DNA of 21,321 nucleotides from a virus. Below are positions 14,964-21,228 of this stretch, one piece after another. The position numbers and the translations under genes are program-made. Positions within the stretch are counted from its first letter, which is position 1, and each line of letters starts with the position of its first letter. Location of the stretch: IMG/VR virus record IMGVR_UViG_3300007541_009081, positions 1 through 21,321 of that record, one strand, 5' to 3'. The notes beneath the pieces were generated by a model. It ran no database searches and was not told where the DNA came from. It worked only from the letters and a program-made list of their open reading frames with translations.

Positions 14964-15912
14964 TTTCTTTAAAGACAAATTAGTAGTAGTCACAGGAGGT
15001 AGTGGTTTTATTGGAACCCATTATCTTAAGGCTTTAGTAGAAAAAGGAGCAAAAGTTAGAACGTATGTTCATGAAACACCTCTTCAATATACCCATGAAA
15101 ATATTGAAGTTTTAGATTATATTAATCTAAATAATTTAGAAGATTGCCTTCGCCTTACAGAAGGGGCAGACTATGTAATACATTCAGGAGGTAAAATTGC
15201 TCACCCATCAACAGTTCCTACCGATATTCAAATATCTATGCAGAATATTATGGTATTAGGAAATATTTTAGATGCATCACAACGTAATGGAGTAAAACGT
15301 TTCCTTGATTTAAATAGCTCCACAGGTTATCCTGATCGTAGATATCCTATTAAAGAAGAAGAATTTTGGGATGAAGAACCATTTGCTAAGTATTTTGGTT
15401 ATGGTTGGATGCGTCGCTATAGAGAAAAACTTATGGAACACGTTTATAAATTCTCAGGAATGGAAATTATGTTAGGCCGTGGAACCGCTATTTATGGTCC
15501 TTATGATAACTTTGATCCTAAAACATGTCACGTTGTTCCTGCTCTTATTAAACGAGTTTTAGATGATGAAAATCCTTTTATTGTTTGGGGCACTTCTGAT
15601 GTAGTTCGTGATTTTCTTTATGTTAAAGATGTAGTTAAAGCATGTTTACTTATTTTAGAAAAAGGTGAACCTATGCGTCCTTATAATGTTGGTTCTGGAA
15701 TCGCTCTTACAGTAGGTGATATTGTAGAAGCTGTTCTTAAAGCTACAGGTAAAACTCCTGAAGTAGTTTGGGATGAGACTAAACCAACAACTATTCCATT
15801 TAGAATGGCTAGCACAGAGCGTATCCAAAGCGAATTAGGATTTGAACCTACTTACACATTTGAAGAAGGTATCAAAGAAACAGTTGAATGGTATATTGCA
15901 AATAAGCTTTAA
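14956..15912 (+). CDS. Extended SDR, sugar epimerase/dehydratase-like, lacking catalytic Lys
   Basis: This is a 318-residue extended SDR. 'VVVTGGSGFIGTHYL' is the NAD(P)-binding loop; 'LDLNSSTGYP' supplies the Ser; 'RGTAIYGPYDNFDP' and 'WGTSDVVRDFLYVKDVV' match the paralogue at 13294 in the same order. The active-site motif is Y149-G-W-M-R153: Tyr is present but Lys is replaced by Arg. Further on, 'YNVGSGIALTVGDIV' and 'GFEPTYTFEEGIKETVEWY' are the family's usual C-terminal blocks. It might be an epimerase or reductase acting on the GDP-4-keto sugars made by neighbours. The next gene begins one base after its stop (TAATATG). Confidence 0.78.
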   Translation: MNNFFKDKLVVVTGGSGFIGTHYLKALVEKGAKVRTYVHETPLQYTHENIEVLDYINLNNLEDCLRLTEGADYVIHSGGKIAHPSTVPTDIQISMQNIMVLGNILDASQRNGVKRFLDLNSSTGYPDRRYPIKEEEFWDEEPFAKYFGYGWMRRYREKLMEHVYKFSGMEIMLGRGTAIYGPYDNFDPKTCHVVPALIKRVLDDENPFIVWGTSDVVRDFLYVKDVVKACLLILEKGEPMRPYNVGSGIALTVGDIVEAVLKATGKTPEVVWDETKPTTIPFRMASTERIQSELGFEPTYTFEEGIKETVEWYIANKL

Positions 15913-15913
15913 T

Positions 15914-16921
15914 ATGAATGCATTTATTACGGGTATAACAGGGATGGTAGGAAGTCATTTAACAGACTACCTCCTTAAAAATACAGATTGGAAAATTTAT
16001 GGGTTTGCTCGTTGGTATGATTCATTAGATAATCTTGAGCATTTAGTAAGTGAAATTGATAAAAAAGATCGTATTGAACTTATTTATGGTGATTTAAATG
16101 ATTTACCTTCATTAAGTAAAGCAATAGATAAAGCAAAACCTAATTATGTTTTTCATTTAGCTGCTCAATCTTATCCTATGCCTAGTTTTGATGCGCCTAT
16201 AGAAACTCTCCAAACAAATATATTGGGAACCGCTAATTTATTAGAGGCATTGCGTAATTCCGCGTATAAAAACGCTATAACGCATGTATGTGCATCGAGT
16301 GAGGTATTTGGCCGTGTTCCTAAAGAAAAATTACCAATTAATGAAGAATGTGGTTTCCACCCAGCTTCACCTTATGCTATATCTAAGGTTGGAACTGATT
16401 TAGTAGGTCGTTATTATGCCGAGGCATATGGAATGACTATTATGACTACTCGTATGTTTACTCATACAGGCCCTAGACGAGGCGATGTATTCTCAGAATC
16501 AACATTCGCTAAACAAATTGCTATGATTGAAGCTGGCTTACAAGAACCTAAAATTTATGTAGGTAATTTAGAATCACTTCGTACTTATGCTGATGTTAGA
16601 GATGCTGTAAAAGCTTATTATATGTTAGTTACTCATAATCCTATTGCAGGTGAGTATTACAATATTGGTGGTACTTATACTTGTAAAATTGTTGATATGC
16701 TTAACTATTTAATCAGCCAGTCTACAGTAGATAATATTGAGGTTGTAATTGATCCTGAGCGTTTGCGTCCAATTGATGCTGATTTACAAGTACCTGATAC
16801 TACTAAATTCCAAAACCATACAGGTTGGAAACCAGAATATACTTTTGAACAAACTATGAATGATCTCCTCCAATACTGGAGAGACAGAGTAAGCTCAGGA
16901 CGTAAATTTTTAAGACGATGA
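15914..16921 (+). CDS. GDP-mannose 4,6-dehydratase-like protein
   Basis: This is a 335-residue protein starting at the ATG one base after the previous stop; an earlier in-frame start would overlap that gene. Family marks are 'FITGITGMVGSHL', 'HLAAQSYP', 'SSEVFG' (S129, E130 in the 4,6-dehydratase site), Y154-x3-K158 ('YAISK'), 'RMFTHTGPRRGDVF', and 'VGNLESLRTYADVRDAV', then 'DPERLRPIDADLQVPDTTKF'. These agree with Gmd, which converts GDP-mannose to GDP-4-keto-6-deoxymannose using bound NADP. It is a bit shorter than bacterial Gmd (~345-375 aa). A GDP-manno-heptose dehydratase (DmhA-type) is an alternative. The stop overlaps the next start as ATGA. Confidence 0.78.
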   Translation: MNAFITGITGMVGSHLTDYLLKNTDWKIYGFARWYDSLDNLEHLVSEIDKKDRIELIYGDLNDLPSLSKAIDKAKPNYVFHLAAQSYPMPSFDAPIETLQTNILGTANLLEALRNSAYKNAITHVCASSEVFGRVPKEKLPINEECGFHPASPYAISKVGTDLVGRYYAEAYGMTIMTTRMFTHTGPRRGDVFSESTFAKQIAMIEAGLQEPKIYVGNLESLRTYADVRDAVKAYYMLVTHNPIAGEYYNIGGTYTCKIVDMLNYLISQSTVDNIEVVIDPERLRPIDADLQVPDTTKFQNHTGWKPEYTFEQTMNDLLQYWRDRVSSGRKFLRR

Positions 16922-17649
16922 AAATATTAGTTATAGGAGATAGTTGTACAGATATTTTTAGATATGGTAAAGTAGAAAGAATAGCCCCAGAAGCACCTGT
17001 ACCCATTATCGTACCTGAAAGAGAAACATCTAACCCTGGTATGGCAGGTAATGTAGTAGCTAATCTAAAAGCTTTAGGAGCTGAAGTGGATTTTGTTACT
17101 AATAAAACTGAAATTCGTAAAATAAGATATGTTTGTTCTAAGTATAATCATTTACTTTTAAGAGTAGATGAAAATGATAAATGTGAACAAATTGATTCTA
17201 CTTATCTCCCTGAAGAAGAGTATAACGCTATTGTAATCTCAGACTACTGTAAAGGATTTTTGTCTGAAAATGATATTGAATTTATTACTCAAAATACATC
17301 AATTCCTACATTTTTAGATACTAAAAAAATATTAGGTGAATGGGCTCATTATGTTGATTTTATTAAAATTAATTATCATGAGTATGAACGTAACTTAGAG
17401 ATATTACTTAATGATAGTATTCTTCAAAATAAAACCATAGTTACAAGAGGTAAATACGGTTGTGACTACCAAGGTAAAAATTATCCAACCCAAGAAGTAC
17501 CTGTAAAAGATGTTTCAGGTGCTGGAGATACATTTTTAGCTGGATTAGTAGTAGAATATGCTCGTTCTAATGATATAGATAAAGCAATTAAGTTTGCTCA
17601 AGAATGTACAACTATAGTAGTCCAAAAATCAGGGGTATCAACAATATGA
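16918..17649 (+). CDS. PfkB-family kinase, HldE/RfaE domain-I-like (heptose kinase-like), shortened
   Basis: This is a 243-residue protein. 'ILVIGDSCTDIFRYGKVERIAPEAPVPI' followed by 'PGMAGNVVANLKALGAEV' is close to the start of D-glycero-beta-D-manno-heptose-7-phosphate kinase (RfaE/HldE domain I). 'AIVISDYCKGF' and 'DVSGAGDTFLAGL' (catalytic D204 in G-A-G-D) are the other PfkB motifs. The family is normally ~310-330 residues: the stretch after 'LGAEVDFVT' that includes 'GxDxxG' and part of the lid is missing, and the chain continues at once with 'KTEIRKIRYV'. The ATP site seems intact, while sugar specificity may differ. No adenylyltransferase domain is fused. The stop overlaps the next gene as ATGA. 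Confidence 0.72.
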   Translation: MKILVIGDSCTDIFRYGKVERIAPEAPVPIIVPERETSNPGMAGNVVANLKALGAEVDFVTNKTEIRKIRYVCSKYNHLLLRVDENDKCEQIDSTYLPEEEYNAIVISDYCKGFLSENDIEFITQNTSIPTFLDTKKILGEWAHYVDFIKINYHEYERNLEILLNDSILQNKTIVTRGKYGCDYQGKNYPTQEVPVKDVSGAGDTFLAGLVVEYARSNDIDKAIKFAQECTTIVVQKSGVSTI

Positions 17650-18500
17650 AAACAGCAGCTTTACTTTATGGAAGAAATGATGGCTATAAAGAAGATAATA
17701 GAATAGTTGTATGTTTAGAATCAATGTTAGAAACATTTGATGAAGTGTGGTTTTTAGATTGGAATACCCCTGAAAATAATAATCCTATATTATGGGATAT
17801 AATAGATAAAATACCTAAAACTGGAAGACTTAAACATATGGTTATCCCTCCAGATGCTGCTTATGCTCTAACTAATAATAACCCGGATGCTCAAGCTTGT
17901 CTTCAAGTATTAGCTAGTAATATTATGATGCGTAGATGTGATGCAGATTGGATTGTAGCTACAACTATTGATATTTTAGCTCCTAAAAAAGAAGTATTAA
18001 ATAATTTTTTATCTAAAGCTGATGAAAATACTTTTTATACTTTTTCAAGACGAGATGTTGAAATGGTAGAGTTAGAAAAGTTAGGATTTGATAAATGGAA
18101 AGAATTTAGAGATAATTTAGATCAAATTTCTCAAGAAAGACGTTTTTATGCTAAAGTTTCTCCTAATGATACTTATAGTATTATTAACTGTTGTGGTGAT
18201 TTTCAACTAGCCCATAAAAACCTTTGGTATAACATTAAAGGATTTGAAGAAAATATGCTTTATGCCTGTTTTCAAGATACTAACGTACAGAAAAAGGCTG
18301 TATTAAATGGTTATAATTTAGTCCCTATATATGATATACCTTTATATCATCTGTCTCATAAAGGTATGGGAAATGATGGGTCATCTCCTTCAAAACAAGT
18401 TTATAATGACGTTTGGAAATGGGTAGAACATTTTACCCAATCAGAAAATCCTAATACTTGGGGATTTTCAGAGATTGAAATTGAATTTGAAATAATTTAA
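17646..18500 (+). CDS. Putative GT-A glycosyltransferase of the phage glycan cluster
   Basis: This is a 284-residue protein with the start taken at the ATGA overlap; an upstream in-frame start would add 14 residues inside the kinase gene. 'TAALLYGRNDGYKEDNRIVVCLESML' is a GT-A-like opening, and 'DADWIVATTIDILAP' (~98-112) resembles the strand and D-x-D-like site. 'IINCCGDFQLAHKNLWYNIKGFEE' resembles the acceptor/'G-x-D-F' block where GT-A enzymes scrutinise the acceptor ('GxxGxxDxxLxxR'-like). No membrane segment is visible. It is the last gene of the glycan block and is followed by the largest gap in the window. Donor and acceptor cannot be told. Confidence 0.5.
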   Translation: MKTAALLYGRNDGYKEDNRIVVCLESMLETFDEVWFLDWNTPENNNPILWDIIDKIPKTGRLKHMVIPPDAAYALTNNNPDAQACLQVLASNIMMRRCDADWIVATTIDILAPKKEVLNNFLSKADENTFYTFSRRDVEMVELEKLGFDKWKEFRDNLDQISQERRFYAKVSPNDTYSIINCCGDFQLAHKNLWYNIKGFEENMLYACFQDTNVQKKAVLNGYNLVPIYDIPLYHLSHKGMGNDGSSPSKQVYNDVWKWVEHFTQSENPNTWGFSEIEIEFEII

Positions 18501-18532
18501 TTTGGTTACCTAAAATATTTTTCTTATATTTA
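18501..18532 (+). promoter_or_regulatory. Possible Bacteroidota-type promoter
   Basis: In the 47-base gap before 18548, TTTG (18501-18504) is followed after 20 bases by TATATTTA (18525-18532). This matches the Bacteroidota consensus TTTG (-33) and TAnnTTTG (-7) except for the final base. About 15 bases separate it from the ATG at 18548. It sits exactly where the gene content changes from glycan genes back to phage genes, so a new transcript start here is plausible. The match is short and lies in AT-rich DNA, so it could be chance. Confidence 0.3.
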
Positions 18533-18547
18533 CCAAAAAGGGAAAAA

Positions 18548-18703
18548 ATGAAAGTATACTATTTTTATAACCGCGCAGATAGTTCTAAGGAACCTATTTT
18601 TTATTGTAAAGCTAAATCTCGTTTATACGCAGCTGAACATTTTGCTGAAGGCAAACGAATGACTCTAAAACAATTTTTATCATTATTCTCAATATCTAAA
18701 TGA
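18548..18703 (+). CDS. Small conserved-type phage protein (51 aa)
   Basis: This is a 51-residue ORF that begins MKVYYFYNRADSSKEP and ends KQFLSLFSISK. It is accepted because it fills the space between the largest gap and the next gene and overlaps that gene as ATGA. It is the one place near the gap with a recognisable ribosome-binding-like AGGGA (about 7 bases before ATG), unlike most genes here. Residues 20-35 ('CKAKSRLYAAEHFAEG') form a likely amphipathic helix. The pattern of a beta start, then 'SRxxAAxxFAExKxxxLKxFLxLF', is familiar from small phage proteins, but no function is known to me. Confidence 0.6.
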   Translation: MKVYYFYNRADSSKEPIFYCKAKSRLYAAEHFAEGKRMTLKQFLSLFSISK

Positions 18704-19080
18704 AGGATCTAAAACATCTTCTTGAGGAACTTGTTGGTGCTGAGGTAAATATAAATGAATCTCCTAAATCAGTTGAACAAAAAGAAGAAAAATTGTTTAT
18801 TGAATTAGTAGAAACCATTGAAATTGCTTGGAAACAAGAGCATGAGATGTATGAAAATTACGGAATTGATTTTCAAGGTTTTTTACAATACTTATATCAT
18901 GCAATTGAAACACTTGTGATGCTTAAATATGGAGCATTTAAAGCAGAAGTATTTTGGTGGTATGTATTAGAACGATTTGATGAAGAAGGTAATATACTAG
19001 GTCTTGAAGACGAAAATGGTAAAGTATATCATTTTAAAACTCACAAACAATTTTATAAATTTTTTAAAACACTTAAATAA
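18700..19080 (+). CDS. Conserved phage hypothetical protein (126 aa)
   Basis: This is a 126-residue helical, acidic protein starting by ATGA overlap. A Lys/Glu-rich N-terminal helix (residues 1-12 and 27-48) is followed by 'EHEMYENYGIDFQGFLQYLYHAIETL' and 'AFKAEVFWWYVLERFDEEGNI', then a short C-terminal beta-helix part. The aromatic-rich core suggests a compact globular domain. There are no motifs for enzyme activity, metal binding or membrane insertion. I cannot name a family. The 8-base gap to the next gene contains AAAGG, a possible ribosome-binding site for that gene. Confidence 0.6.
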   Translation: MKDLKHLLEELVGAEVNINESPKSVEQKEEKLFIELVETIEIAWKQEHEMYENYGIDFQGFLQYLYHAIETLVMLKYGAFKAEVFWWYVLERFDEEGNILGLEDENGKVYHFKTHKQFYKFFKTLK

Positions 19081-19088
19081 AGGTTATA

Positions 19089-19439
19089 ATGTATTTAGAA
19101 ACTATCCCTATGAAAAAAACAACCCCTAAGTTTGAAATGATGGAGTGCTCATGCTGTGGTAACCCAATGCCTAAGCTTCGCCTCGAACTTTATGGTTATG
19201 ATTTTTGTGTTGACTGTAGTGCTGTAGGCCGTAAAAAAGGACTTAGTATTCAAGTTGGTGAAGGTGATCATGCACTTACTAAAGTAGTAATTATAGGAGA
19301 ACAAGAATATCGTAATTATATGTTCTCAGAGAATAAAATGCGTAAAAAATCTACTGGTGAATCTAAAGCTGAGTTTATTCACTTTGATAATGAAGATAAT
19401 AAGCTTGATAATATCAAGTTTGATGATTCCGAAGAATAA
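19089..19439 (+). CDS. DksA/TraR-type zinc-finger protein
   Basis: This is a 116-residue protein. C20-x2-C23 and C40-x2-C43, in a setting 'CxxCGNPMPKLRL...YGYDFCVDC', reproduce the C4 zinc finger of the DksA/TraR family ('CxxCGxxIPxxRL...CxxC'). The long coiled-coil of DksA that enters the RNA polymerase channel is absent, so it is not a full DksA. The C-terminal half is acidic and probably disordered. It could touch RNA polymerase or DNA, or be structural. The start at 19089 is preceded by AAAGG; an ATG at 19110 would give a 7-residue-shorter protein. Stop and next start overlap as TAATG. Confidence 0.55.
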   Translation: MYLETIPMKKTTPKFEMMECSCCGNPMPKLRLELYGYDFCVDCSAVGRKKGLSIQVGEGDHALTKVVIIGEQEYRNYMFSENKMRKKSTGESKAEFIHFDNEDNKLDNIKFDDSEE

Positions 19440-20080
19440 TGCCTAAAGCAAAACCACTAGGAAAAGAACTTATTTTAGCTGCTATGGCTAAAACTAAATC
19501 AAATAAAGCTGCTGCACGTTATTTGAATTGCTCTTATATTCACTACAAAAAGTGGGCTAAAACTTATGATGCAACTGAAAAGGGTTATTCTAATTTATTC
19601 GAACAACATAAAAACCAATCAGGCAAAGGCATACCCAAATTTTTAAGCAACTCTGGTAAAGAACCAGCATTGCTTGATATTATTGAAGGTAGAGTTCCTA
19701 TGACTAACTTTTCTCCTGATAAAGTTAAAAAAAAGCTATTTCAAGAAGGTTATTTAAAAGAAGAATGTGGTATGTGTAAGTTTAATGAACGTAGAGTATT
19801 AGATTATAAAAGTCCATTATTACTTAACTTTAAAGACAAAAATAAAAGAAATTATAGATTAGAAAATTTAGAAGTACTTTGTTATAATCACTATTTTCTA
19901 ACTGTTGGGGATATATTTAGTGATAAACAAATTGAACAAATTGAAGATTATAAACCTGTAAACGAAGGAGAAACAACCTGGGAACTAGATGAATACCAGA
20001 TGCAACGTTTAAAAGAACTAGGATTATATGATCTTCCTTCTAATATAGAAGATGGCTCAGAATTTATTTCTAGAATATGA
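19439..20080 (+). CDS. HTH plus degenerate HNH-like zinc protein
   Basis: This is a 213-residue protein. Residues ~10-35 ('LAAMAKTKSNKAAARYLNCSYIHYKKW') look like a Fis/homeodomain-type helix-turn-helix. From ~107 there is an HNH-like layout: C110-x2-C113, then 'LNFKDKNKRNYRLENLEVLC' and C148-Y-N-H151. In a working HNH the residues before 'KDKN' are His-His and the end is 'LCPNCH'; here they are Asn-Phe and 'LCYNHY'. The catalytic His is therefore missing, and the fourth zinc ligand may be His. A DNA-binding rather than cutting role is likely. It ends as ATGA with the next gene. Confidence 0.55.
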   Translation: MPKAKPLGKELILAAMAKTKSNKAAARYLNCSYIHYKKWAKTYDATEKGYSNLFEQHKNQSGKGIPKFLSNSGKEPALLDIIEGRVPMTNFSPDKVKKKLFQEGYLKEECGMCKFNERRVLDYKSPLLLNFKDKNKRNYRLENLEVLCYNHYFLTVGDIFSDKQIEQIEDYKPVNEGETTWELDEYQMQRLKELGLYDLPSNIEDGSEFISRI

Positions 20081-20232
20081 AAAAACGTAAACACGATAAA
20101 ATAGTAAACGATTATGCTAATCAAAAATCGTCTCATCTTGAAAAACTAGCTACAAAAATGTTGGAGGACCAAGAGAAGCTTAGTAAATTACGTGAAAAGA
20201 AAAGTACCGGAAAGTTTTTAGACTTATTCTAA
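20077..20232 (+). CDS. Small basic coiled-coil protein (51 aa)
   Basis: This 51-residue ORF lies between an ATGA overlap at its start and a TAATG overlap at its end, which leaves little doubt that it is translated. It is rich in Lys, Glu and Leu, with a heptad-like helix over residues ~20-43 (HLEKLATKMLEDQEKLSKLR), a basic N-terminus (MKKRKHDK) and a short conserved-looking end (GKFLDLF). It may be a small helical adaptor or nucleic-acid-associated protein. I know no family for it. Confidence 0.6.
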   Translation: MKKRKHDKIVNDYANQKSSHLEKLATKMLEDQEKLSKLREKKSTGKFLDLF

Positions 20233-20534
20233 TGGTAAAGAAAATTGTAGTAAAAACACAAGAGGAGTTTGAAGAAATGCTCCAACAAAAAGATATTAAA
20301 ATATCTAAGGCTATTGTTGAAACTGCTTTAGCTAACCTAACTAATAAAAAACGTTTTATTCCTATCTTAGAAATTCACGTTCAAGATGAAGGTAATATTT
20401 TTGATATTACTTTAGATAGAAAAGACATGATGCAAACACTTAAACAAAATCTTGAAATTCATGAGTTACATGAAGAATATGAAGGTTGCGCTCGCATCGC
20501 TGCTGCGATCAAGTCACTCGAAAGTCGAACCTAA
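20232..20534 (+). CDS. Phage hypothetical protein with UVR-like C-terminal helix pair
   Basis: This is a 100-residue protein starting by TAATG overlap. The N-terminal half has alternating beta and helix ('KKIVVKTQEEFEEML', 'RFIPILEIHVQDEG'). The last ~25 residues, 'HELHEEYEGCARIAAAIKSLE', resemble the UVR/UvrB-UvrC motif ('EDYExAAxLRDxIxxLE'), a helical hairpin used for protein-protein contact. Overall function is unknown. The lysin gene starts 10 bases after the stop; an overlapping start inside this gene is also open but is less likely. Confidence 0.5.
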   Translation: MVKKIVVKTQEEFEEMLQQKDIKISKAIVETALANLTNKKRFIPILEIHVQDEGNIFDITLDRKDMMQTLKQNLEIHELHEEYEGCARIAAAIKSLESRT

Positions 20535-20544
20535 AACTTCACCT

Positions 20545-21090
20545 ATGCTTTACAAATACAACAAACACGAACTCAAATTCGAACCAATATTAAGATTAAA
20601 ATATTTTCGATGGGTTGTGATAGGAATAGCTCTTATGTCTTTTGTATCAATCAACACAATGGAGTTAAAAGATTATGAACGTATCCTAGAAATCAATATA
20701 AATGGTGAACGTGAATTTACTGAAGAAAAACTCGTTCGTAAACTTAAAGAATTAAATATTAAATATCCACACATCGTTTTAGCACAAGCTAAGTTAGAAT
20801 CGAATAACTATTCTTCTCGAATATTTATCGATAACAATAACTTGTTTGGTATGAAGGAAGCCCAAGTGCGAATTAACACAGCCAAAGGCACCCAATACAG
20901 ACATGCTTATTATAATACTTGGCAGGAAAGTGTTTTGGATTACGCGTTTTGGATGGCAACATATGGTTCCAAATGTAAAACAGAACAGCAATACTATAAT
21001 TTGCTAAACGGCTATGCCGAAGACCCAAATTACCAGGCTAAGTTGAAAAATATAATTGTAAGAGATAACTTAAAAGAATTATTCAACTAA
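20545..21090 (+). CDS. Membrane-anchored glucosaminidase-type lysin (GH73/FlgJ-like)
   Basis: This is a 181-residue protein with the start at the ATG 10 bases after the previous stop. The N-terminus has a transmembrane or signal-anchor helix (about residues 20-36, YFRWVVIGIALMSFVSI) preceded by basic residues. The enzyme domain contains 'IVLAQAKLESNNYSS' with the catalytic-type E85, 'NNLFGMKEA', 'YNTWQESVLDYAFW' and 'YAEDPNYQAKL', as in FlgJ C-terminal/mannosyl-glycoprotein endo-beta-N-acetylglucosaminidase proteins. It should cut peptidoglycan glycan strands from the outer face of the inner membrane. A role as endolysin (SAR-like) or as a virion-associated hydrolase is possible. No holin is recognised nearby. 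Confidence 0.75.
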   Translation: MLYKYNKHELKFEPILRLKYFRWVVIGIALMSFVSINTMELKDYERILEININGEREFTEEKLVRKLKELNIKYPHIVLAQAKLESNNYSSRIFIDNNNLFGMKEAQVRINTAKGTQYRHAYYNTWQESVLDYAFWMATYGSKCKTEQQYYNLLNGYAEDPNYQAKLKNIIVRDNLKELFN

Positions 21091-21228
21091 ATGGCTAAAG
21101 GACAAACAACCGCTATAAAATTAGAAAAACCAAAAGTATCAAGACCAGGCATCCACGCTAAAACAAAAACGTCCCAACTTAAGTCAAGTAAAAATTATAC
21201 TAAACAATATAGAGGACAAGGACGATAA
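21091..21228 (+). CDS. Small basic phage protein (45 aa)
   Basis: This is a 45-residue very basic protein starting immediately after the lysin stop and ending as TAATG with the next gene. The second half, 'VSRPGIHAKTKTSQLKSSKN' and then a Tyr/Lys-rich 'YRGQGR' end, matches a short motif I associate with small proteins of tailed phages infecting Bacteroidota. The charge suggests binding to nucleic acid or packaging into the virion. It has no hydrophobic core, so it is probably disordered alone. No function can be assigned. Confidence 0.55.
   Translation: MAKGQTTAIKLEKPKVSRPGIHAKTKTSQLKSSKNYTKQYRGQGR

Noticed and set aside
18501-18537. Inverted repeat TTTGGT ... ACCAAA as a terminator
   Set aside because: Only six pairs with a 25-base loop, no GC-rich stem and no following T-run, so it is too weak to call; the promoter reading is preferred.
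19439-20080. Homing endonuclease call for the HNH-like protein
   Set aside because: The catalytic His is missing and the gene is embedded in the operon by stop/start overlaps rather than inserted.
19948-20991. Minus-strand frames at 19948-20136 and 20794-20991
   Set aside because: Both are antisense to genes on the + strand that have clear motifs or operon junctions; no independent support.
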